Source: a virus. Taken from it: a DNA stretch of 30,263 nt. The stretch covers positions 1 through 30,263 of the IMG/VR virus record IMGVR_UViG_3300012012_000195. One strand, written 5' to 3'. The translations under genes and the position numbers were made by a program. Positions 1 to 8,081 of this stretch are shown here, one piece after another (within the stretch, counting starts at the first letter, position 1; each line of letters begins with the position of its first letter). Below the pieces are notes generated by a model, which worked only from the letters and a program-made list of their open reading frames with translations, ran no database searches and was not told the origin of the DNA.

Positions 1-55
1 TAACGAATATATAAAAGTTATTTTAATAATTCACAAAATAAAAAATATATTTTTA
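1..55. repeat. Terminal direct repeat (left copy), assembly overlap
   Basis: These 55 bases are identical to 30209-30263. An exact 55-base end overlap equals a common assembler k-mer length, so this is best read as a circular contig cut at an arbitrary point, not a biological terminal repeat. The circular genome would be 30,208 bp. The repeat lies in the gap between the last and first genes of the circle and carries a possible promoter. Confidence 0.9.
4..37 (-). promoter_or_regulatory. Possible Bacteroidota-type promoter for the leftward early operon
   Basis: Read on the minus strand across the circular junction, a TTTG (34-37) is followed after 22 bases by TATATTCG (4-11), one mismatch from the Bacteroides -7 consensus TAnnTTTG. 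Transcription would start near 30205, about 15 bases before the 29-aa first ORF at 30190. The spacer is slightly longer than the usual 19-21, so this is a weak call supported mainly by its position at the only large gap before the early genes. Confidence 0.35.
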
Positions 56-69
56 ATGTAACAACAATA

Positions 70-234
70 TTACAATATACGGATAATCATGGTATGATCT
101 TTCATTTTCTTGATATGAAATAATTTTTGAGTTTCTTTATGCAATCTACTTGCATTATTGCGCCAGACCTGAGGATTCTCAAATACTTTAATGACCTGAT
201 TAATCTTTAAATGTTCTAATTCTTCTTTATACAT
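70..234 (-). CDS. Small protein of unknown function (54 aa)
   Basis: A 54-codon ORF starts with ATG at 234 and ends with TAA at 70-72, 18 bases downstream of the endolysin stop. It begins MYKEELEHLKINQVIK and ends KKMKDHTMIIRIL. It is basic, without a membrane segment, probably helical, with a central NPQVWRNNASRLHKET stretch that looks like a compact folded domain rather than random translation. It is the last gene of the leftward late operon before the circular junction. I recognise no catalytic motif. Its coding status rests on position, ATG start and sensible composition; only homologs could settle it. Confidence 0.6.
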   Translation of the reverse strand: MYKEELEHLKINQVIKVFENPQVWRNNASRLHKETQKLFHIKKMKDHTMIIRIL

Positions 235-252
235 ATCGCAAAGATAAATAAA

Positions 253-702
253 TTATTTATATAATCTATATTTAGTTATTTTACCCTCTTTATAAGCCTC
301 TAGGATCTCGCCTCTTTGCTTACCATTTGCCTTATAACTAACATGAACCCATGCATAATTAAACTCATTGATTAGCTGATCAAAGGCTAGATTATCTTTG
401 ATGTAATCAAACACCTGCTTATTAGTTATTGTAGTGCCGTCCTGGTCTATGTCTATCGCCTCGCCAGTTGAGTGCTGACTGGTAGCAGATCCGCCAATAC
501 ATTTGTTTAACTCTGCTGATCTATAACCAGATGATATACGGATAGGAACGCCAAAATGTTCCCTAATAGGCTCAAATACTTTAGTCGCTAGTATCTTAAA
601 GTTTTCTATATGATCTAGCGTAGGCATATTGCTGATGCCGTTACGCTTTGCAGATTCAGACCTTATAACCTCAGATAACTCTAAATGCTCTGATATTTTC
701 AC
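253..702 (-). CDS. M15-family peptidase endolysin
   Basis: This is a 149-aa peptidoglycan peptidase of the M15 (D-Ala-D-Ala carboxypeptidase-like/L-Ala-D-Glu endopeptidase) type, expected to cut peptide cross-links at lysis. The zinc-site signature is visible: SQHSTGEAIDID with H77 and D84, and a second WVHVSY motif with H120. An ISSGYR motif (56-61) is typical of the family. It has no signal peptide or separate wall-binding domain, so it would need a holin or other release route. The start is GTG (700-702), overlapping the TGA of the upstream holin-like gene as GTGA. It sits at the end of the lysis block. Confidence 0.88.
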   Translation of the reverse strand: MKISEHLELSEVIRSESAKRNGISNMPTLDHIENFKILATKVFEPIREHFGVPIRISSGYRSAELNKCIGGSATSQHSTGEAIDIDQDGTTITNKQVFDYIKDNLAFDQLINEFNYAWVHVSYKANGKQRGEILEAYKEGKITKYRLYK

Positions 703-890
703 TTTGCAGCGAACAGGTTAGACAGTAGCTTACCGAGTATCCCAGTAATTAAGATAAACACCGATACTGTTTTATTATCCTGAGCAAAAGCTAGGCTACC
801 TGCTGCCACAGATACGGCAGTCAAGCCATCAGCTAATTTTCTGATTTTAACTGGAGTTGGCTTGTAATAATGATTGATTCCTATTTTCAT
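699..890 (-). CDS. Putative holin (63 aa, two membrane segments)
   Basis: The protein has a basic N-terminal tail with several Lys and an Arg, a small-residue hydrophobic stretch at about 22-36, a short polar turn (QDNK, 37-40) and a second hydrophobic segment at about 42-60. This two-helix hairpin with charged tails fits a class II holin, which would permeabilise the inner membrane for the M15 endolysin encoded immediately downstream. It overlaps its neighbours by four bases on both sides (887-890 ATGA; 699-702 GTGA), so translation is probably coupled. Holins are too diverse to recognise by motif; the call rests on size, topology and position. It could alternatively act with the 55-aa membrane protein as a holin/antiholin pair. 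Confidence 0.6.
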   Translation of the reverse strand: MKIGINHYYKPTPVKIRKLADGLTAVSVAAGSLAFAQDNKTVSVFILITGILGKLLSNLFAAK

Positions 891-1474
891 AATTGATTTA
901 CCGGTATGATTGTACCTACCGGATATGATGCACCCTCTGGTGCTTGTGTTATTGATGTTTCACCCTCGACTACTCTTAACGCCCTACGCAATGGTACTGC
1001 GGCTTCGTTGATAGGACCTAAACACTCAGCTAGTGTAACTCCATTAACTTTATCTTCTAAGACCTTACAAGGCATACAAAACATATTAGACATCCCTTGT
1101 GTTTTAGTTATTACAAATGAGCGGTTAACTGTCGGCAGTACATCCCATGTAGGCGCTTGTGCTACTGAGTCAAAATACCAGAAATAAGACCATACAGTTT
1201 TATCGGTGCTATCTGGCGTAATTGATGGATTGCCTACTAGCATGGCGTTTGCTAATGAAACGCCGTCTAATACCGGGCATATTGACTTACCCTCTAAGAA
1301 CTTTTTGCCTTGCACTTCGATAGTTCTGCCTGTTAATTCAGCACCAGATGCACCGCAAAAAGCAAACTTGCCTTTAACTAATACTAATGCTTTCTCAGGT
1401 TTTGGCTTATCCTGAGTTAGATAAATAGCACCTATTGTGACTATTATCGCTACTGCTATAATGATTTTTTTCAT
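887..1474 (-). CDS. Membrane-anchored or secreted Cys-containing protein, unknown function
   Basis: The 195-aa protein begins with MKK and one strongly hydrophobic segment (4-19), a signal anchor or uncleaved signal peptide, so the rest should lie in the periplasm or outside. Five Cys are visible (C40, C66, C133, C136, C151), including a CMPC pair. Two segments resemble each other: CPVLDGVSLANAMLVG (66-81) and CKVLEDKVNGVTLAECLG (136-153), suggesting an internal duplication. It lies between two holin-like genes and overlaps both by ATGA. A spanin-like, virion-associated or lysis-timing role is conceivable from the position. There is no lipobox and no C-terminal membrane segment, so it is not a standard spanin. 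Confidence 0.6.
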   Translation of the reverse strand: MKKIIIAVAIIVTIGAIYLTQDKPKPEKALVLVKGKFAFCGASGAELTGRTIEVQGKKFLEGKSICPVLDGVSLANAMLVGNPSITPDSTDKTVWSYFWYFDSVAQAPTWDVLPTVNRSFVITKTQGMSNMFCMPCKVLEDKVNGVTLAECLGPINEAAVPLRRALRVVEGETSITQAPEGASYPVGTIIPVNQL

Positions 1475-1638
1475 AACTTTTTAGTTGCATTATAATAATA
1501 CCTAATCGCAAAGCCTCCCGAAACTATGGCAACCAATGAAGCTACCAGAGTTACTAAAGGCTGAAAATTGGCTATGCTTAGCAAAGCACTTGAAATGCTT
1601 ACTATGGTTGCTGAATCAGCTAGATTGTGGTTTGTCAT
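1471..1638 (-). CDS. Small membrane protein, holin candidate (55 aa)
   Basis: A 55-codon ORF starts with ATG at 1636-1638 and ends with TGA at 1471-1473. Its stop overlaps the next start as ATGA (1471-1474), and its own start lies 23 bases inside the end of the preceding gene. The protein has a polar N-terminus (MTNHNLADSAT), a long hydrophobic stretch rich in Ala, Ser, Val and Leu from about 11 to 46, and a charged end (YYYNATKKL). The segment can form one or two membrane helices. Length, topology and position within the lysis block suit a holin or antiholin. The tight overlaps on both sides support a real gene. Confidence 0.65.
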   Translation of the reverse strand: MTNHNLADSATIVSISSALLSIANFQPLVTLVASLVAIVSGGFAIRYYYNATKKL

Positions 1639-1801
1639 CTTTAATCTGCGGTTGTAACTGTTTAACTAATTCTGCGGCTACTGATTTAACTTGAATGTGC
1701 GGACTTGTGCTTTGCTCTATTACTGCTAATACTGCCTCCCATTCTTGTACTGTTAATTCAACTTTTAACTTTTCTGGTTGTACTGCTTCTTTGGTTTTCA
1801 T
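1616..1801 (-). CDS. Small soluble protein, unknown function (61 aa)
   Basis: The protein is charged and probably mostly helical, with the core VELTVQEWEAVLAVIEQS followed by a second helix (VKSVAAELVKQLQPQI). No membrane segment or known motif is seen. It is the first gene after the tail fibre, 29 bases downstream of the fibre stop, and an exact TATATTTG box lies just upstream (1822-1829). It may be first in a separately initiated lysis transcript. The leader is A-rich with no Shine-Dalgarno box. Function not recognised. Confidence 0.6.
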   Translation of the reverse strand: MKTKEAVQPEKLKVELTVQEWEAVLAVIEQSTSPHIQVKSVAAELVKQLQPQIKDDKPQSS

Positions 1802-1821
1802 GTTTGTTTTTTTGGTTTGGT

Positions 1822-1829
1822 CAAATATA
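1822..1829 (-). promoter_or_regulatory. Candidate -7 promoter element (TATATTTG) before the lysis genes
   Basis: The minus strand reads TATATTTG, an exact match to the Bacteroidota -7 consensus TAnnTTTG, between the tail-fibre stop (1831) and the ATG at 1801. No convincing TTTG -33 element is seen 19-21 bases upstream. A start about 5-7 bases downstream would leave a leader of about 14 bases. It could let lysis genes be expressed separately from the tail operon. Confidence 0.4.
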
Positions 1830-1830
1830 G

Positions 1831-3477
1831 TTATTCTAAATTATTATCAGTCGGTATTGTCGGCTCAGTTTCAGGCTCATTCGTAACTTCTGGTACTATC
1901 GGCTCAATAGGTGCTATTCCTTTTAGTAAATCTATTTCGGCTTTAAGTTCTTGGATTGCTTTTACTAATACAGGTATTAAATCTTGATAATTTAAAGCTA
2001 AACTTTCCTCTTCCTCTTCATTTTTTATTCTAAATACTGCTTCAGGATATACTTTTTCTATATCTTGTGCAATTAAAAATAATCTTCTTTTATCTTTATC
2101 ATCAGTTTTATATTTACCAATAATTGTCCTAACCTGAGATAAATTATCACAAGCATTTACTATTGGTTCAATTATATCTTTTGAATTTTCATCAGATAAT
2201 GAACCCCATGAAGTACCTCCATTTGCTAAAACAACTCCATTTGTATTACTGATAATTCTTATTTCAGCACCACCTCCTCCATTTGCAGTAATATAATTTG
2301 CACTATTTCTTCCAAAAAATAATTCAGCTCCTGAACTTCCAATAGTAAAATTTGCAAGTGAACCTTTTACTATAACATCACCACCTGATGTGATACGCAT
2401 ACGTTCAGTAGCGTTACTCCTTAAAACAAAATCTACATTATTTCCTGGTCCAATAATCGCAATACCTGTACCAATTGGTTCAAGATTTATTTGTGCATTT
2501 GTGTTACCTGATAATGCAGCAACATTTAACTGTGACACTGTATTACTTAAAATATGCAAAGGGTTTGTTGGACTTGTTGTTCCTATACCTATTCTATTAT
2601 TTGTACTATCTACATATAAAGTATTTGTGTCAATAGTTAAATCACCACTAAACGTAGCACTTGTACCACTTAATGCTCCTGTAAGCGTACCTCCTGTTAA
2701 TGGTAAGTAACCACTTAAAGCAGATGTCAAAGCTAAAGTACCTGTCGCTGATGGTAGCGTATAGGTGTACGTTCCGTTTGTAATAGTTGAATCTAATCGT
2801 AATTGACCTAAAAAATACCCCTTACCTGTGGCGTATAAACTTAATCCATTTGATGTTAAGCCACTACCTAAAGTCAAAGCATAGTTACCGCCATATCCTG
2901 GAGGTATTTGCGCACCGCCATCATACTCGCCTATTGCTGATAATCCGTAAACTTGCGCACCTCCAATTACATAAATATCATTATTTAAAGTTTTAGTACC
3001 TGCAAATGTTTGAGTTCCTGTGGTAACAACACCTCCAAATGAAGCATCAGCAGGTTGTAGATTTAATACTGTGCCTGTAATTGTCGCAGCATTTGCATTA
3101 GGAACTGCCCCAATAGCTGAAAGCGATAGCACTCCACCATCAGCATAATTAGGAATATTTAACGTATTTGATACTAAAGTCGCAGCACCTGATGTTCCAG
3201 TTGTAGTTAGTGTAATCGTACCCTGCTTTCCATTGATCTGGTTTTGTACTTTGCCAAATGCTGCTAAGATAGTATCAGCTGCCACTACTGCGCCTCCTGT
3301 GACTGATAACCCTGTTAATAGCTTTGCCGTTATCCTAGCATCCGTAACAATCCCTGCTACTGTCGTTCTGTACGCTATGTTATCACCTGTTATGGCAATA
3401 GGTATTATATTAGCATCTGCAACCGCTCCCGGCAATGCAGTAAAATCCTTTAAATAAACTCCATTTATAACTGGCAT
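1831..3477 (-). CDS. Tail fibre/spike protein with C-terminal S74 intramolecular chaperone
   Basis: This 548-aa fibre probably binds the host surface. The N-terminus (1-90) is likely the virion attachment part; the middle is rich in Gly, Thr, Ser and Asn with beta-strand repeats (such as LPLTGGTLTGAL, 258-269; NRIGIGTTSPTNPLHI, 294-309) typical of trimeric beta-structured fibres. Near the C-terminus the motif SLSDENSKD begins at 426, with S428-D429, and matches the start of the peptidase S74 chaperone, which folds the trimer and then cleaves itself off. NYQDLIPVLVKAIQELKAEI (496-515) is the usual terminal helix, and a Pro/Glu-rich tail follows. The C-terminal half is clearly more AT-rich than the N-terminal half, suggesting swapping of the receptor-binding and chaperone region. 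Confidence 0.85.
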   Translation of the reverse strand: MPVINGVYLKDFTALPGAVADANIIPIAITGDNIAYRTTVAGIVTDARITAKLLTGLSVTGGAVVAADTILAAFGKVQNQINGKQGTITLTTTGTSGAATLVSNTLNIPNYADGGVLSLSAIGAVPNANAATITGTVLNLQPADASFGGVVTTGTQTFAGTKTLNNDIYVIGGAQVYGLSAIGEYDGGAQIPPGYGGNYALTLGSGLTSNGLSLYATGKGYFLGQLRLDSTITNGTYTYTLPSATGTLALTSALSGYLPLTGGTLTGALSGTSATFSGDLTIDTNTLYVDSTNNRIGIGTTSPTNPLHILSNTVSQLNVAALSGNTNAQINLEPIGTGIAIIGPGNNVDFVLRSNATERMRITSGGDVIVKGSLANFTIGSSGAELFFGRNSANYITANGGGGAEIRIISNTNGVVLANGGTSWGSLSDENSKDIIEPIVNACDNLSQVRTIIGKYKTDDKDKRRLFLIAQDIEKVYPEAVFRIKNEEEEESLALNYQDLIPVLVKAIQELKAEIDLLKGIAPIEPIVPEVTNEPETEPTIPTDNNLE

Positions 3478-3483
3478 AATATT

Positions 3484-3939
3484 TTAATTTACAAATACAT
3501 ATTCATCACCACCGTTATCAACATACACACCCGCATTTTGCGCCCAGACATAGTAGTTAATCTCGGCATCTACTATCGCCCCATAGCCTGTAATAACTCC
3601 TGTAAATTTAACAAAATCTTCGCTAGTTCCACTAATCTCTAAAGATTCCAGAAATCCCTCACCTGCATCGCCCTCATTCGTATCTGTGTTAATCATTGAC
3701 CAGTCCATCATAGTCCTAGACCTGCCTAAATCTTTTAGCTGATCCCAACCTATTATTGCCTGATCTGTCGAATAAACCGCCTCAAAACTAATCGAATAAG
3801 AATGCAACTGTGGTAACTGCTTCTGAGCCATATCTTGCGTAGATTTGCAAGTTTTAATAAAGCTGATGCTCTCAGCTAGATTATTACTAAGCAAACACCC
3901 TACAGGCGTATCGTTTATATAAAGCATTAAATCAGTCAT
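3484..3939 (-). CDS. Tail-tube-like paralog 2 with C-terminal extension
   Basis: The 151-aa protein is clearly related to the next gene upstream (3932-4276) and to the major tail protein (8730-9200). Shared positions include LMLYIND-PVGCL at the N-terminus, the Cys-Lys of TCKSTQ, YSISFEAV, a GWDQLKDL helix, and GEGFLESLEISG followed by DFVKFTGVITGYG. After this common domain (about 1-118) it carries about 33 extra residues (YYVWAQNAGVYVDNGGDEYV) that the sister copy lacks. It may be a specialised tube, collar or tail-tip decoration that connects to the fibre encoded next. The start ATG (3937-3939) overlaps the upstream stop by 8 bases. Function is inferred only from fold similarity and position. 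Confidence 0.7.
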   Translation of the reverse strand: MTDLMLYINDTPVGCLLSNNLAESISFIKTCKSTQDMAQKQLPQLHSYSISFEAVYSTDQAIIGWDQLKDLGRSRTMMDWSMINTDTNEGDAGEGFLESLEISGTSEDFVKFTGVITGYGAIVDAEINYYVWAQNAGVYVDNGGDEYVFVN

Positions 3940-4276
3940 AGCCTGTTATATTTCCACTAAATTTAATAAAATCCTGCACCTCACCTACTATCTCTAAATT
4001 CTCTATAAATCCTTGCCCTTGCTCACCCTCTATGCCATCGCCTGTAATTTCCCAATCTATCTTAACTCTTTCAAGCGATTTTAAGCCTGTCCACGACATT
4101 ATATTATTGTCGGTAGTCATAACACCCTCAAAGGGTATAGAGTAGGTGTAGAGCCTCCCTAATTGCGTCTGACCGCCTGACTGTGTTGTCTTGCACGTTC
4201 CTAGAAAGGAAATCTGCTCTGATCTACTAACAGAGGTTAAACAACCTACTGGCATATTGTTTATAAATAGCATCAT
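3932..4276 (-). CDS. Tail-tube-like paralog 1
   Basis: This 114-aa protein consists almost only of the domain shared with the downstream paralog and with the major tail protein: MLFINNMPVGCLTS, TCKTTQ, YSIPFEGV, SWTGLKSL, GQGFIENLEIVG and DFIKFSGNITGYD. The YSIPFEGV stretch nearly repeats SFEIPFEGV in the 8730-9200 protein. It starts with two Met codons at 4276 and 4273; the first overlaps the tail-hub stop as ATGA. Being encoded after the hub rather than before the tape measure, it is likely a minor tail component at the distal end. An Ig-like or tube-like beta fold is the simplest model. Confidence 0.7.
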   Translation of the reverse strand: MMLFINNMPVGCLTSVSRSEQISFLGTCKTTQSGGQTQLGRLYTYSIPFEGVMTTDNNIMSWTGLKSLERVKIDWEITGDGIEGEQGQGFIENLEIVGEVQDFIKFSGNITGYD

Positions 4277-6261
4277 GGTCCTGCTTTTACAGTTACTCTA
4301 GTTGTCGCTCCGTAATCTGGCACTAAGGTATAATCCAGAGCAATTTCATCATCTGTTATCCTACCTAAAACTGCTTTACAGATATTCTGCTGCAAGTCAT
4401 AAGTTAGGCTTAAATTCATAAAGTAACCCTCTATTAAATTAATTGACCACCTCTGCAAAGGATTAAAATATCCAAATATAGAACCCTCAAATCTTACAAA
4501 TGGTCCTGCATATAGTCTTTGTTTTTCTTCAACTGCAATCCGTAAAAATTCTTTATTAGCCTCATAAGGCTCTGCCAGAATACTCTCAGATATGCCACGC
4601 CTTACCCATCGTTCTGTTAAAGTCACCTGATCATCCTGATAAATAGCACCAACATACATCTTATTAGGACTATCGCCATTAAAGACATTAATAGTTTCTG
4701 GCACAAAAGTAAACTTGCCTGTTTGAGTAGCCGTATGAATCTCACCTATTTCATCTCCAAAATCTAAAAATACATAGGCAGAAATTCTAGTATAAACTAT
4801 GTTATATACTGTGCCTGATGGTGCTAATATTCTAAAAGTAACATTTCCACTTATAGGCACTGGATTAGATACAATTGTTTCCGTACCTCCTGCTCCTATT
4901 TGACTTCTAAGCTGATAATAATTTATTCCTGGCTCTACTGGAGTTATTGCCCATGAGCCGTCTGCCTGTAAATAATGAGTGCTTAAGCCATCGTATAAAC
5001 TAATCACAAAATTCATATCTGTACCAAATAGAGGATTTGGATTTTCATATTCAATAACAAACTTTACTCGCTCTTGTACAGTTATATTTAATGTTACGGG
5101 TATTAAATTATTATTTTGGTAATAGTCTGTCAATACAGGGTAAGTGCCACCCGTAGTGTAAAATATTACTCCGCCAGTAGGGTACAAACCTGCATACATT
5201 GTGCCTGTTTTAGTGTAGCCGGGAATAGTTACAAAAGCACAAGGACCAATAGGATCGCCTCCGCAGGTTTGACCTGCACCTAATAGATTAGGATTAGCTA
5301 ACATTTCATCCGTATTTTCAATCTTGCCATATAGATAAGACATTGACGCATTTTTGTATGGTCTATCAATCATTTTCATCTGGTCGGTATTGATATGAAA
5401 ATAAGGAGCTGCAATAATTCCCTCACTCTCGCCACCCAAAACCAAATCTAGATTTTCTGTTACTGTCGGCTGATCATAAATCCTGTACCCATCTAAATAT
5501 CTTCTAAATACTAAGTCACCGTCAACTGCTAACTCTGTCGGTCTATAAATATACCATTCGCCTCCGCTTTGTACCATTACCGCAGTCCATTCCTCTAGTA
5601 TTGATCTAAGCACATCTTCACAGTTCATTGGCGTAAACTGGTCATCTTTTAGATAGCGCTCTGCATTTACATAAGCCATATCAAAAGGATCATAAGAATC
5701 GCCTTGCGTCATGCTAGTTTCATAAATATTAACGCAAGTATTAAGCACTAAACTAGGTGCATCTAACCTGACTAGACAGGCTTCTATTACCTCAATAAAA
5801 CTCTGCTTACCTAAATAAAAGTTTCCATCGTTCTGCACATAACTTAAGTTTTTAAGCAACCCTAATCCATCAACTGCATTTACAGATATAACATAAGGTG
5901 CAAATGTAAATGATTCCTGACATCCATCTGGAATGATAAAGCCTGACCAGATTAAAGTCCCATTTCTAAATATTTCTACTAAAAACTCCCTTTCGTTTTC
6001 TGTATATAAATCCTCTAGTTCAAAGTCCTCAGTTGCTATTAGATTTAACGTACACTCAGAACCAATAATAGGCTCTAGCTTATTGCTTGATGTATTTTGA
6101 TAGTTAATCTGTATAGGATTCTGTTGAGCCTGAATTTCTGTTGCTGAACCTGCATAATCCAGTTGTGAAATATCACAAGAATACTCATCTGGCGTACCAT
6201 TGATAATCCGAGTATCTCTATCAGCGTAAAACGTAAAATAATATTTTTGCGAATAACTCAT
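4273..6261 (-). CDS. Tail tip/hub (baseplate) protein
   Basis: The 662-aa protein follows directly after the tape measure (ATGA overlap at 6258-6261), where Dit/Tal or gpJ-type hub proteins are encoded. The N-terminal 130 residues include a segment (LWS at about 104-106, then GFIIPDG) typical of Bacteroidota-phage minor tail proteins, followed by ISVNAVDGLGLLKNL. The middle (about 155-240) is helical with Trp and Cys and resembles a hub insertion (NCEDVLRSILEEWTAVMV). The C-terminal half is beta-rich. I see no clear lytic enzyme motif. It should connect the tube end to the fibre and the two small tail paralogs encoded next. The exact assignment (Dit plus Tal fusion or hub) is inferred from position. 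Confidence 0.7.
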   Translation of the reverse strand: MSYSQKYYFTFYADRDTRIINGTPDEYSCDISQLDYAGSATEIQAQQNPIQINYQNTSSNKLEPIIGSECTLNLIATEDFELEDLYTENEREFLVEIFRNGTLIWSGFIIPDGCQESFTFAPYVISVNAVDGLGLLKNLSYVQNDGNFYLGKQSFIEVIEACLVRLDAPSLVLNTCVNIYETSMTQGDSYDPFDMAYVNAERYLKDDQFTPMNCEDVLRSILEEWTAVMVQSGGEWYIYRPTELAVDGDLVFRRYLDGYRIYDQPTVTENLDLVLGGESEGIIAAPYFHINTDQMKMIDRPYKNASMSYLYGKIENTDEMLANPNLLGAGQTCGGDPIGPCAFVTIPGYTKTGTMYAGLYPTGGVIFYTTGGTYPVLTDYYQNNNLIPVTLNITVQERVKFVIEYENPNPLFGTDMNFVISLYDGLSTHYLQADGSWAITPVEPGINYYQLRSQIGAGGTETIVSNPVPISGNVTFRILAPSGTVYNIVYTRISAYVFLDFGDEIGEIHTATQTGKFTFVPETINVFNGDSPNKMYVGAIYQDDQVTLTERWVRRGISESILAEPYEANKEFLRIAVEEKQRLYAGPFVRFEGSIFGYFNPLQRWSINLIEGYFMNLSLTYDLQQNICKAVLGRITDDEIALDYTLVPDYGATTRVTVKAGP

Positions 6262-8081
6262 GGTCCGAACCTCTGTAATTTAGCACCTGCTCTGTTTAAA
6301 ACACCGATTAAGTTAGTACCTGAAATCTCAAATACAACACGACCACCACCAAAGTCCTGAGCAGATCCTGCGGCACTTGTGCTGATTGTAGATGATGCTT
6401 GTGGTATAGGTGCTTGTTGTTTCTTTTTAAATAAGGATGCAATCCCTGCTATTGCAGCAACCCCGGCTAAGATAGGTAACAATGGACTAGCAGCAGCAAC
6501 TGGTGCAGTAAGAGTTGCGGCTGAACCCAATATGCCTCCAGTTGATTTAGCAATATCTGCTAAAGGCGCAGCTTTTTTACTTGCACCAAATAGCCCTGCA
6601 ATACCTGCTATTAAACCGCCACCTTTTTCAGTTTTACCGCCTACTGATCCTAACAGTTTTAAAACGCCCTGAGTTGCTTCACTTGCAATTACTGATAAAA
6701 AAGTATTTTTGATTGCTTGACCTAAAGCCGAGAAAGAAAAATTACCATTCATTAATATATCATCAAAGAATGTCTTAAATGATGTACCTAACTGAGGCAA
6801 TAAATCAAACTTAATATTATCCTGTAATATCTGGAATGGAGTGTAAAGTTGCTGACCTATATTATTAGGTATAAAACTTTTTGTACTTAATAAAGTATTT
6901 ATATCAATTAACGGCTTACCACCGCTTAAAGTTTTTGCAATATCTTTTTTACCTGTTTCTGCAATACCTTTAAAATCATTAATTAAAGCAAAGAATCTTC
7001 TTTTTTCTTTTTCGGTTTCTTTTAACTTTTCACCTGCTACGCTTCCGCTAATTTTACCGCCTTTTAATACCTCAGCAGTAGCTGCCTTTTGCAGTTGGAT
7101 ATTTTGCTCAGTAAGTATATTAGTATCGGTTAATAAATTATTCTTAAGTTTTGTTAACTCATTTTCCTGAAAACCTGCTTTTAGATATTGGTTTAAAATA
7201 TCTCTTTGCTGAGATGTTAAAATATTAGCTTCTTGCTTTGCTAATAAATTCTGGCTATCAACCTGAGCCTGTAATTTCTTTTGCTTAGTCTGCTCAGCAA
7301 CTATTTGAGTAGTTAAGTCAATTACTTTTTGCTCATTTTCTAACTGTCTGGTAGAGTTTTTAGTAATTAGATCAGCTGCGGCTCTTGCTCTAGCAGTTGC
7401 CAGAATAGATTGAGTTAATGAATCGTAAGCAGTTTTTGTTTTATCGGTTGCTGATGTTTCAAATTTTAAATTGCCAAAATATGCAGGATATAACTTTTGT
7501 ATTTCCTTATATGCTTCTTTTCTTTTTTCAAGCGGTAAAGCTGCATTCTGATATTGGTCGTATAATAGCTTTATAGTAGTTAATTCAGATGCTGCACTTT
7601 GCCCACCTTTTAACCTTGCCTGGTCAACTTGATTTAACGAATTAATATATTCGTCTGTTACTTTTTTAGCGACAGTAACCTCTTTATTTGCTCTTTGTTG
7701 ATATTGCTGATAAAATAGAATACCTGCTGATACAACTGATAAAGCAATACCTAATCCGGCAGGACCGATTAAAGATTGCCCTAATGCTTTCAATGCAGAG
7801 CCAGTACCGCCTGTTTCTGCTTTTAATCTACTAAAACTTTCTAATAATGGATTTAAGTTGTTTTGTATACCAATAAATCCAAAAGGTGCATCCTGAGCAA
7901 CTCTGCCTAAGTTAGTTAAGGCAAAGGCAGCAGAGTTAGAACCTTTAACAACTGCGCCACCCAGAACTCCTGCGCTCTTAGATGCTTCGGCTGCAAATCC
8001 TTTTAATTTGCTTTCCGCACCCTTTAAGTCCTTATCTAATTGCCCTAAAGGTGCGCCAATAGGTATCTCAATTCCTTGCAT
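6258..8081 (-). CDS. Tape measure protein
   Basis: At 607 aa this sets tail length, roughly 90 nm if about 1.5 A per residue applies. Visible features are an N-terminal motif found in Bacteroidota-phage tape measures (DAPFGFIGIQNNLNPLLESF, 64-83), a hydrophobic segment (105-124), a long Lys/Gln-rich helical middle with coiled-coil character (about 240-360), and a second Ala-rich hydrophobic segment near the end (520-551) followed by KKKQQ. Hydrophobic stretches fit a protein that inserts into the host membrane during ejection. It overlaps the frameshifted chaperone by 14 bases upstream and the hub by 4 bases downstream, the classical position. It is short for the family but complete. Confidence 0.88.
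   Translation of the reverse strand: MQGIEIPIGAPLGQLDKDLKGAESKLKGFAAEASKSAGVLGGAVVKGSNSAAFALTNLGRVAQDAPFGFIGIQNNLNPLLESFSRLKAETGGTGSALKALGQSLIGPAGLGIALSVVSAGILFYQQYQQRANKEVTVAKKVTDEYINSLNQVDQARLKGGQSAASELTTIKLLYDQYQNAALPLEKRKEAYKEIQKLYPAYFGNLKFETSATDKTKTAYDSLTQSILATARARAAADLITKNSTRQLENEQKVIDLTTQIVAEQTKQKKLQAQVDSQNLLAKQEANILTSQQRDILNQYLKAGFQENELTKLKNNLLTDTNILTEQNIQLQKAATAEVLKGGKISGSVAGEKLKETEKEKRRFFALINDFKGIAETGKKDIAKTLSGGKPLIDINTLLSTKSFIPNNIGQQLYTPFQILQDNIKFDLLPQLGTSFKTFFDDILMNGNFSFSALGQAIKNTFLSVIASEATQGVLKLLGSVGGKTEKGGGLIAGIAGLFGASKKAAPLADIAKSTGGILGSAATLTAPVAAASPLLPILAGVAAIAGIASLFKKKQQAPIPQASSTISTSAAGSAQDFGGGRVVFEISGTNLIGVLNRAGAKLQRFGP

Noticed and set aside
1-55. Biological direct terminal repeat or attachment site
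   Set aside because: The exact 55-base length at contig ends fits assembly overlap; no integrase is present and packaged repeats are usually longer.
906-1187. Plus-strand ORF opposite the 195-aa lysis-region protein
   Set aside because: It runs antisense to a coherent minus-strand gene, and all convincing genes are on the minus strand.
2390-2710. Plus-strand ORF inside the fibre gene
   Set aside because: Antisense shadow of a repetitive beta-rich coding region; no leader, no homology-like pattern.
1831-3477. Diversity-generating retroelement target
   Set aside because: No reverse transcriptase gene or template repeat is visible anywhere in the window.
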